From assembly GCA_037157565.1 (NCBI GenBank), contig JAZHRO010000012.1, positions 7,652,501 through 7,716,500 on the forward strand: 64,000 bases of DNA, written 5' to 3'. The position numbers and the translations under genes were made by a program. This DNA comes from Thalassia testudinum (lineage: Eukaryota > Streptophyta > Magnoliopsida > Alismatales > Hydrocharitaceae). Under the pieces are notes generated by a model that had not been told where the DNA came from, searched no databases, and was given only the letters and a program-made list of their open reading frames with translations. Within the stretch, counting starts at the first letter, position 1. Every line of letters starts with the position of its first letter. Below, in pieces: positions 11,475-20,504 of the stretch.

Positions 11475-13390
11475 TGCATATTTTCAATTAATCGTTGGTT
11501 AAACCTTTTCGAAAGTGGGTCATATTTAGTACCATTTGATTTCCTTCGTTGTAAACTTTCCAATGAGACTAATTTCAAAGAAATCAAGGTCAGTAGAAAA
11601 AGTTACGTGTAAATACGTTACACGAGATTTTGAGGAAATTAAACTGAATTAGGGGCAATTTGGTCATTTAGGTTCAGTTTACCTGGGGGTTTAACCCCCC
11701 AAAAGGGGGGGTTAACCCCCGTTTACTTCACTACTTAACCCATCATTTGATAACCCAAGTTTGGGTACTTTAACACGGGTTTGTCTAACACCGGTTTCCA
11801 TTGGTGTTAGCCAAACCCATGTTAAAGTTGTACACCACTCACACCTCTGACACTCCTCGCATTTCATACCACTACCAAGTACATGCCACGAGGGTTAACA
11901 CCATAACTTAACATTAATTCATGTAAACAAAAACTGGTGTTACCACCACTTTACAAGTAAACGCAATTGCGGGTTAACACCACTTTCACATTTTTAACAC
12001 TACTTTCCTAACCCTCCAAGTACACTAGCCCTTAGGTTTTATCTAAACCTAATTAGGATTTCCCTGGGCCTATATATAGGGTCATTAAGGTTAGGGCTAT
12101 TAATATAGAAACATTAACGATGCACTTATTGAGTGAGAGAGAGAGAAGGCCATCCTCTCCTCCCTTTCATGCGTGCAGCGCAGCGGAAATGTGAGTGGCG
12201 ACGCACATGGGATGTAAGGACATGGTGATGTGCAATGCAGCACCATGAGTGCAAGTCAACACGCGAAGGCACTGATTAGCGCATGGAAGCGCTGGTTGTC
12301 GCGTGGGAGCAACAATCATCATGTGAGTGCTAGTGTGGGAGTAGTCGAGTGTGAGTGCATGGGCGAGTGTGAGACTAGCTCATGCAATCACGCGTAGGAT
12401 TTGATTAGCGACGAAGTGCGGACCTCCTTAATGATCGTCACGTGTGGTCGCACACCAATGTGTGCATGACTCATGGCGCAAGTGCTTGGGTAGTTAGTTC
12501 ATGTGAATCGGTAGACTAGGGCTAGTCTAGGCCAATCCAGGGGACCCCTTTCATGTTTTCTAATGGGTTCAAGGCCTTCTCAAGCTTGGATTTTGACAAA
12601 GAAGGTATCCTTGGAATCATTATTCAAAGCCTACATTTCTGTACCCTTTAAATTTCCAGTCGATCACTATTATGATGGGGAAATTTCAAGTTAGTTTCTG
12701 GATGGATGTTTAACCCCATTTCTCTATTATTTGACCTAGGTCGAATGTTCGAAACATGCATAGTTCTCGAGGAGTCGCTGACCTATCTTCTGGAGTCACT
12801 GTGGCCCCTCGGTGGTCGTAGGTTGAGTAGCCCCATGTTTTTTTACCTTATGATATTACTTGTGCTTCAAATGTTTGTTTTGATTCATTCTTGGGTTGGT
12901 ATACCCCCTCTTGTTGAGTATTTGAGTCCTTTATGTTTGAAAATTAAATTGGCTATTGTAATTATTAATTAACAACTGGAATTGCATGATCAAATGATTA
13001 GCTAATTATGATGCATGTTTGGATAGATAAAACAATACACTAACTCTCCTATGTAATTAGTGAGGACTCTGATGGAGTTTCGAATTGGAATATTAGTCCA
13101 TGCATAAAAGAACTTGTGATAAGATGTTATACGATAACAATACGAATTATGAAATATATGATTAAATGAAAGGAAGGGAATTAATTACTATATCCTTGTT
13201 ATATTGATGAATGAAAGGTGGATGAGATTGGTTGGCGAACTTAGGTGGGTGATACTTGTTGGAAGTCAATCTCGTGTATGATATCAATGGCATGGTTAGC
13301 TATACCTGTTAGGGGCAAAGACTAACTCAGAGAGTAAGTTAGTCTCCTTGCTGTTGATGATAACTTACGTACAAAATCAACTTTTTTTTT
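11475..13390 (+). repeat. LTR-like remnant with promoter and hairpins (family undetermined)
   Basis: This stretch has no coding content but has the anatomy of a U3 and leader: hairpins and TAACACC/GGTGTTA motifs (11685-12000), a TATA box in 'gcctatatataggg' near 12068, and a short GA run near 12138. The ORF at 12706-12972 (88 residues, hydrophobic) has no recognisable motif. No target duplication or primer site was found, so the ends are approximate. It may be a Sirevirus- or chromovirus-type LTR that has lost both ends. Confidence 0.45.
11685..11826 (+). repeat. Three consecutive strong hairpins
   Basis: Hairpin 1 (11685-11720): a GGGGGTTTAACCCCCC block, aaaa, then GGGGGGGTTAACCCCC; each half is also near-palindromic. 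Hairpin 2 (about 11753-11766): acccaagtttgggt. Hairpin 3 (11769-11826): 15-nt arms 11769-11783 and 11812-11826 with one mismatch, enclosing a perfect 8-nt stem (11785-11792 with 11803-11810). They lie about 250-380 bp upstream of a TATA box. Confidence 0.75.
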
Positions 13391-13392
13391 TA

Positions 13393-14089
13393 TGTTGTAG
13401 TATAGTTACTTGTAAAATCCTGAACAACAAAAAGATTTAATGAAACCCATTTTGAATTTTGAATCTCGGTCGAACTCAAGGAGGCAAATGTATTTTCTTG
13501 ATTTGTGTTGACTTTAAAACCATTGTTTGTGATATAAATTCTACATCTAACCTAATCTAATCCTAAGAACTAATGCTACAATTGATCTAACCTAAATCTA
13601 AAGACGGTGGTTGATTTCTCTAACAAGAATCTGACCCATAGCATTCTAGATGCGAATAATCATCATATAACGGAGGTAAACGTAAAACGTGTATGTATAA
13701 CATTCATTACGAACCTCTTGAATTATGTGCATGCTATCGAGAGAGTTTAAAAAGATATCCATGTCATTGACTTTTCCGGAAATCACCATCTATATATATT
13801 TTTTTAATTTTTTGTTTTGAGATTTTTTGTGTGTTTTCTTTTTGAAATAATCCACAATTAAGCGAAACGAAAACCAACGACTATGATTTGATAGGTGATT
13901 AATTTGGTAGGATTGTTGAATAAAAAGGTGTGCGAGATGTGGAAACGTGTTAGGAGTAGGTTGTATCATGATTATTATTGGCGTGATGACAAAGATGATT
14001 ACTAATAATATTTTTCTTTTATTCTTTGTATATTTTTTTATGATTTTTTTATTTTAGAAAGCAAAGGCAAATCTAATTTTGATACTAAC
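13393..14089 (-). repeat. LTR fragment, minus orientation
   Basis: Begins with tg at 13393 and near 13470 contains 'ctcggtcgaactcaagga', the reverse of the U5 phrase seen in other LTRs here ('...gttcgacctcgg...'). The rest is AT-rich with no ORF. It ends where element K starts at 14090. The other end and any internal region are missing. Confidence 0.45.
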
Positions 14090-14289
14090 CGATAAACGCC
14101 AGTTTATCATAGGGTTTTAACTCTGCAAATGGATTTTCAGGCTGCATTTAGCCATTCACCTGGGTTAGGCATACATTGCATTTTATTGTATTTTTGATGT
14201 GTATAATTGAGTGTCAGGGATAGGTAGAAAGTTAGATCCCACAAACCTTAGCACTTAGGAAGGCAGAAGATGAAGGAGAAGCCCACATC

Positions 14290-14902
14290 AGCTGGATCTT
14301 AACTAGATCCAGCTCATCCCAGCTGGATCCCAGCTCCTTCTAGCTGAATCAACTCATCCTTAGCTCCATTCAAGTCATTTTAGTTGAATGGTAGCTCAAG
14401 CTAGTTCGCCTCAGCTCCATCCATCTCACCTCAGCTAGATGGTAGCTCAAACTAGCTCAAGAGAGTTGATCCCAGCTCCATTCTAGGTTGTCTAGCTCAA
14501 AACAGTTCACTAAAAGCTTTACTTGACTAGGACTAGCTACTACCATCAACTAGCTAAGCCTAGTCAACTGAAGAGGCCCTCAACCAACTCAGGCCAGCTT
14601 AAGTCCAGCTCCCGGAGACTTAACTTAGCTCAACTTAGTTGAGCTTAGCTACCTGACCTAAGCTATTTAGGTAATCTTTGGGAAGACCAGACCTAGTTCA
14701 CCTCAGCTCACATCAGTAGAAGCCAGCTCATCTTAGCATGGCTTAGCAACTAGCAAAAAACTAGCTAGCTAAGGAGCTCACATGCAGTTCTCTTCAGTAG
14801 CCATCAGCTCCAGTGTAGCTCAGATACAACTCTTCCTCGAGTCCTCCTCTAAAACCTTAGCTCTCTCCTCCAACCATCTACTAGGTAAGCTAGCTTAGCT
14901 AG
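14290..14902 (+). repeat. Dense AGCT palindrome array in family E LTR
   Basis: I count at least 33 AGCT tetramers in about 620 bp (random expectation about 2-3), mostly as CAGCTCC, TAGCTC, CAGCTGG and CTAGCTAG, irregularly spaced. The array is present in both family E copies (also 54145-54690), so it belongs to the LTR. It is not a simple tandem repeat because the sequences between motifs differ. Confidence 0.9.
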
Positions 14903-16575
14903 TGATGTGTAAATAAGTTTAGATTACATAAAATGTCTATTTATGCATGTTCTTAAGCATATAATTGCATTACATACTATAAATATTGCATAGCATGCAT
15001 CATCTTGCATTTAGATTAATCTAAATGAAATGGAGGTTAATTATCGCCTTTTATGGTCAGGGATAATGCGACTGTTTATCGGGGCCTCAGATCGAAGATC
15101 CAACCATATGGATTTGATCAGGGTGACGATTGGAGTTCAACGACTCCAAGATTGCCCTAATCAGATATCCATAGCATCAGATAGAGATCGAGGAACCCTA
15201 GAAGATTAAGGGCCAAGATGGTGTTAATCCGCACTTCAGATGACAAATCCAACCACATGGATGGATTCGAATCGACGATCGCAACCTAATGGCGTGAAAA
15301 TCGACTCAATTCGATACCCGTGGCACCATCTACATCACCCAGAAGATGGATGGCCAAGATGGCACAACGTGGCGCCATTTCGGCCACCCAACCGGTCGCA
15401 CGCAACCGCTGAAGCCCTTAGCACCAACGCCTCTTTGCCGTTGGATCAAGATCCAACGGCTGCGAGGCGCCCGCGCTTAAGTTAAGCGCTCAACACAAAT
15501 GCACCCACAAAGTGTTGGTCGAGCTCCTTAACTCATCATCGAGGTGCGGGATCGAGCTGCAGGGAGCTTCAATTGGAGTGGGCGAGCGGGCACTATCGAC
15601 CGCACGATGGAGATCGGGCAGTTGTGCGCGCCCAATCGACTGAACGCACCATCTGACGTGGCGAGGCGACGCAGCATCTCACGCGTTGAGGCGCACGGAT
15701 GAGGCGAGCGATGGAGCACTCTCAACTGTTTGATCTCACGATCGAACACCCGAGATTGGAAGATTGTGGACGCGCGTTGAGGCGCAGGGAGGTGAGCGGG
15801 TGCGCGCGAGCCACCCACTACAGCCACGTTCAAGCCTTTAGTGACGGATTTATCCGTCACTAAAGGTCCTAGATTAATGATTTTCAACATGTAATGACCA
15901 AATTGCCCTCACTCCTTGCAACTATAGAAGGAGACCCCTTCCATACGAAATTCTCATCCCTTCCTTCTCTTCTCTCCCTCTCCAAAGCTCAAGAGAAGCT
16001 TGTCCCAAACCCGGGATGCTCCTCAAGAGATAAAGTCAAATTTTCGCCCACATTTTGGAAGCAGATCCCGCGACGACGACGACGTGTTGCCCCGTTCTCG
16101 TTCTTCCTGCCTCGACCTCCTTCCTCCCGCTTTGTTCTTCGTCTTCCAGGAGTCATCCCGTCCGGGTCGTCCTCCAAGCGATCGTCGAGGAGGATAACTT
16201 CTCTCTCCCATTCCTTTTTCCTGCTTTCTAGAGTGGAATTTTCCTGCTTTCTAATGTAATAGTTTTCCTGCTTTCTAGTATAATTTCTTGCTTGTTTAAT
16301 TGTATAAATATTTTGAAGTATTAAGTGAATGTTTTCTCTCTCTCTCTCTCTTATTCTGATTGTTTATATTGCTTCATTGTAATTACTCCGCTTTTCAACA
16401 AAAACACGAAAAAAATATAATTGCGAATTTAGATCGACGTAGCCTCCCTGAGATCGACCCGTGATTTCTATTCCGGTATAAATTTTATTTATTGAACCGA
16501 GTTCTTCGCTATTCAAACTACAACGACAGGTTTTCAAAATTGAATTCGATAGCGTAGTAACCCGTCGCTTCAACA
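14903..16575 (+). mobile_element. Solo LTR B (J family, A subfamily)
   Basis: 1673 bp from TGATGTG to ...CAACA, homologous throughout to solo LTR A, with flanks gctag/gctaa that differ by one base. The TATA position is decayed to tatagaa (15923). It contains a perfect 15-bp-stem hairpin (15835-15866), a CT run (16331-16352) and a U5 ending 'gcttcaaca'. It sits at the end of the AGCT array of the K LTR. No coding sequence. Confidence 0.85.
15835..15866 (+). repeat. Perfect 15-bp inverted repeat, 2-nt loop
   Basis: Arms cctttagtgacggat (15835-15849) and atccgtcactaaagg (15852-15866) flank tt. It lies about 57 bp upstream of the TATA position. Homologous, less perfect versions occur in solo LTR A (9468-9502) and LTR D (about 40398-40428), and a decayed one in LTR C (about 18060-18115). 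Confidence 0.85.
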
Positions 16576-17320
16576 GCTAACTAATTAGCTCAGCTCCACT
16601 TAACTCCACCTCCATGGCCATCCAACCCTAACCCTAAATACCACCTACATAAGTGTCCACCTACCCACCTATTTAGTCTACCTAAGCTCTTCCTAATCCC
16701 ATTTCCTTTTGGCACCAACACACCCACATCCTTTCACACCACCACCACCACCAAGAGTCACCTAAAGTTGGCACCAAAACCCTTCCCATAACCACCTCAA
16801 AATTGGCACCAACCTAGCCTATTATCTACACCCTACACATCATCAACCGACCCATCTCAACCCTTGCTTTTTGGCACCAAAAACACCTCCTTCTAGAAGC
16901 CAAAAATGGCACTAAAAATAGGTGTCCTTCCACCCCATATTCGGCCACCAAAGGCTACCTCCAAACCCCCTTCACATCCCCTTAGTTGGCACCATTAAAC
17001 CCCCTCCATTGGATCCTTAACCACCTCCCATCAAGTCATCCTAACCCTCCACCTAAGGCCACGCCAACCACCACCTTCCTACCCTATATCTATCCCATCT
17101 AACCACCACATTATGATATCCTTGGTTAGTTTTTGTTCCACCCATATCCACCATAGTCCACGGTCAAAGAGGAAGAGGAAGAGAAGATCAAGGGGGCAGC
17201 CTACTCACCCCCTTGGTGCCTTCTTCCTCTCCCTTCTTCTTCCTTGTGCCACTCGAAGGAGAAGCATTCATCTAGGAGGACAACCAGGCATTGAGGAGGA
17301 GCAATATGGTGGACGTCCAC

Positions 17321-18840
17321 TAATGTAGACACATCCATTTAGGTTAAAATGCCTATTTATGCATGTCTCTAGGTGTAGATATGCATTCCATACTATAAAT
17401 ATTGCATATCATGCATCATTATGCATTTAGAGTAGTTTTTATATATTTTAGGTTAATTACGTTCTTTTATGGCCAGGAGAAAAGGAGATTTAATTCAGAG
17501 CCTCGGATTGATGATCCGACTGTACGGATCTGATCAGGATGATGATCGAAGTCCAACTCCTCCGAAATTGCCTTTATCGGAGTCCCGTACCACCATATGT
17601 AGTTTGAGGAAGATCAACGGTCGAGGAACTAGGTGATGCAATTTGGAGCTTCAAATAATAAATCTGACCACACGGATGGATTCGAGTCAACAATCGCAGC
17701 CCAATGGTGCGAAAATTGATTCAATCCAACCTTTGTAGCAACCCTTACAAAGAAAAGAAGATGAACTGCCCAGGTCGTACCACGTGGCGCGACCCAGGTC
17801 GCCCATTTGCATGCACAAGCCACCGCACGTGCATAGCAGTGCAGGTGCCCGCGGAGGCACGCAAGGCAACAAGAACAGCGTGGGCACGCACATGGGGGTG
17901 CGGTGGTAGCATGGGTGCATGTATGGGTGCGCAGAGGCACAGCGTTCATCGCATGGGCGCATGGAGGAGCAGCAGTGGGTGCGTAGGGCGCATGGGCGCG
18001 CAACAAGGGTGCGTGCAACACACGTCGACGCAACGGTTGGTGGGTGCGTGGGCTATCTTTTATGATGTTTGCGGCGGACCTTCAGGGACATATATGATCA
18101 TTACTAAATGTTGTATACGAAATTGATCATTTCCTCCACTATAAAAGGATCCCTATACCTCCCATTTTTCTTCATCTCTTCCTTTCTTCTCCTCACCACC
18201 TCCATGGCTCTAGGAGAGCTTGTCCCAAGCCCAGGATGCTCCTCTATAGTAGAATCAAATATTTTCCCGCCTCTCATCCCTATTCATGGAGCATCCTACG
18301 ACTGTCCTCTCACCTTCTTCCGGAAGAAGATCCTCGCCGCGACGACATCCTGCCCCATCCTCCTTCCTTCGCCATTGTTCTCCCTCATCCCACGCCTCAC
18401 CACTTTCATTCGGGCATCGTCAGAGCGAGCCATCCTCCAAGCGATCGTCAAGGGGGACTCTTCTCATCTCCATCTATCTTTACTGCTTTCTAGTATAGTT
18501 TTTCTGATTTCATAGTTGTAGGAAACATTTGTTCATCAATATATTGATATTTTCTCTCTCTCATATTTTGCAAGTAGATTAGTTAGATAATGTTTTCATC
18601 GATCTGATCTCTTGCTTGATAAAAACTCCAAAAAAATTATAAAAGATAAAAATGAAAAAAAGAAATAAAAACAAAATGTGAATTTTTCAAACCAAACGTT
18701 TGCCTCCACGTGTTCGACCTAGAGCTCCTTTTGAGTTTCAGTTATAAATATTATCTGATTGACGGATTTTCTTGCAAATCGAACTACGACGATGGGTTTT
18801 CCAAACTCACATCTTTTCGCGATGAATCTCCGCCTCATCA
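17321..18840 (+). repeat. LTR C, 5' LTR of element J
   Basis: 1520 bp. It starts TAATGTAGAC where relatives have TGATGT or TGCTGT, so the terminal TG has mutated. It carries the G-box palindrome (17773-17794), a TATA box (18140-18146), the 'gagcttgtcccaagcccagg' leader, a short CT run and the U5 phrase 'cgtgttcgacctag', and ends gcctcatca. ORFs here (17704-18126, 18108-18515) are compositional. Confidence 0.85.
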
Positions 18841-18843
18841 TTT

Positions 18844-18860
18844 TGGTGCTGTTGTTGGGG
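18844..18860 (+). promoter_or_regulatory. Primer-binding site of element J, CpG-decayed
   Basis: TGGTGCTGTTGTTGGGG follows LTR C by three bases. Compared with the tRNA-Asp complement TGGCGCCGTTGCCGGGG all four differences are C-to-T, two of them at CpG. That is the expected decay of a methylated silent insertion. Confidence 0.75.
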
Positions 18861-20096
18861 AGGCAATGCTCTTTGGTTCTTTCCGTGTTTCTCCACATTA
18901 CTTACATATTTTTCTAACCTATCTTTCTTCGATTCACTGTCTTGCAGGAACCCGATCGAGGAGCTGAAGGCGGTAGATTGGAGTAAAGAGCAGATAGAGA
19001 TTTCTGTAAGTTTCCCCCTTACTTGCCCACCCACTAGTTCATTTCTCCACCTTAGTAATCAAGACCTCATCTACTTAAGTGTTTTCAAGGACCCTAGGAT
19101 AGAAGTTGTTTGTCTTGTTTGTCACCTCCACTCATCTCACCCTTACATAAGAAGAAAATTAAAATATATATATATCTGATCCGATTGTGGGACGAAAGTA
19201 ACACACATACTATACACACCCACACTTAAGGCACATAACCTCTTTTGATTTTTACTCAACCAAGATTCAGACCTGTGGAACCGGTACACGCACAAATCAA
19301 CACATAAAATAGTAGAAATCAGATTAGGTTAATCACTTCTGCGTGCCTTAATTGGCAGTGCATCTAGGTCACTTGTTTGAGCTGTTTGGGCTGCACCACC
19401 TAATCAATTTAAAACTAAATCATCTTATAGCTGCTCTATAGGATTCAAATAATTAGGTCAAGCCAGGCACTCCATATTTTCTTGATTTATAAAGGAAAAT
19501 ACTTGAACTCTTGCTTTAAAACTTGGTTTGCCTCACAAAACTTGGTTAAATACACCTAATATTTAAATCCTAAAAGCTACTAAGATTCGAACCTTAAAAT
19601 TCACCTTACAAAATTTTAATCTTACTTGAAAAACCATTGGTTGTGCACATACATGCTTATGAATTTATCATTAAGGGCACAACCTATCTAAAGGGCCCAT
19701 CACATTCCAAGAGCATAATCATCCCAAGCCTAATTAAAACTAAGTAGACGTTGGCATTAAGGATTGATTCACTCTTTGAGGCTCAGATTGAGATTGCTTT
19801 CGATTAATTTGCTCCTACTGGTCCATCTGATGTCTAGCTAGGGAAGTAGTGTCAAACGACCGCTATTGGGGGGGTATCAAAGGAATCGGAGGAGCAAGCC
19901 AAAGGAAGAACATTCTCCTTAACCCCTCCCTCTAACTGGTTGGATTGACCGGATAGAAGTATACCAAATCATTTTTGTCATCTCAAGATGGGTCTTGGGA
20001 GTCTGTAGGTCTTTAAGCTAATCCACCAAGGACAGGGTTGATTGCTTGTATTGCAGGGCTCCTTTCTTTCTTTTGTTTTTCCCTCCTACTCCACCA

Positions 20097-20504
20097 TGTA
20101 TGCTTTCACATCTTACACACATTTTCCATCCTACCCTCCTACCAAGACTTATCCTCAAGATGATTACTATCCCGACTTGACTTATGACTACCCAACCACT
20201 AGCCGGGACAACTTTGATTAGGGATATGAATACGGACCTCAATGTCCAGGGCCTAACCTTGGATAGCAAGACTATGATTATTATCCTTCTCACACCTACA
20301 ATGATTATAGATCTCCACCCTTCAATGATCAACCTAACCCAATCTACAATCAAGAAAGATATGTTGACTATAACACCTACCCTCCCCAGGATATGTTGAA
20401 CATAGGTCACCACCATTCTTTGAACAACCTAAAATGACCTACTATCAAGGAGGACCTCGAGAACCTCAATATCTTAACTCCCCAAGATTTAATCCAAACC
20501 CACC
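20097..20504 (+). pseudogene. Tyr/Pro-rich gag-like region of element J
   Basis: From the ATG at 20097 the frame reads a Tyr-, Pro- and Asp-rich sequence (for example HFPSYPPTKTYPQDDYYPD) with stops near 20217 and 20263; after the second, the sequence continues in a shifted frame as QDYDYYPSHTYNDYRSPPF. I see no CCHC knuckle and no Retrotrans_gag-like motif. Position after primer site and leader suggests a gag-derived protein of a non-autonomous lineage; composition resembles low-complexity, self-associating sequences. The preceding 18861-20096 holds leader sequence with no sustained ORF. Solo LTR G2 interrupts the region at 20505. Confidence 0.45.

Noticed and set aside
12706..12972. 88-residue hydrophobic ORF as a membrane protein gene
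   Set aside because: Single short frame in AT-rich LTR-like sequence, no start context or homologue among neighbours.
15835..15866. Independent MITE
   Set aside because: The palindrome has no target duplication and occurs at the same relative place in the other J-family LTRs, so it is part of the LTR.
16622..16640. Interstitial telomere repeat (aaccctaaccctaaa)
   Set aside because: Only about two units, in the body of LTR E; similar single units occur in many LTR cores.
17629..18126. Cys/Ala/His-rich ORFs on both strands
   Set aside because: Compositional frames in the U3 of LTR C; not conserved in frame in LTR D.
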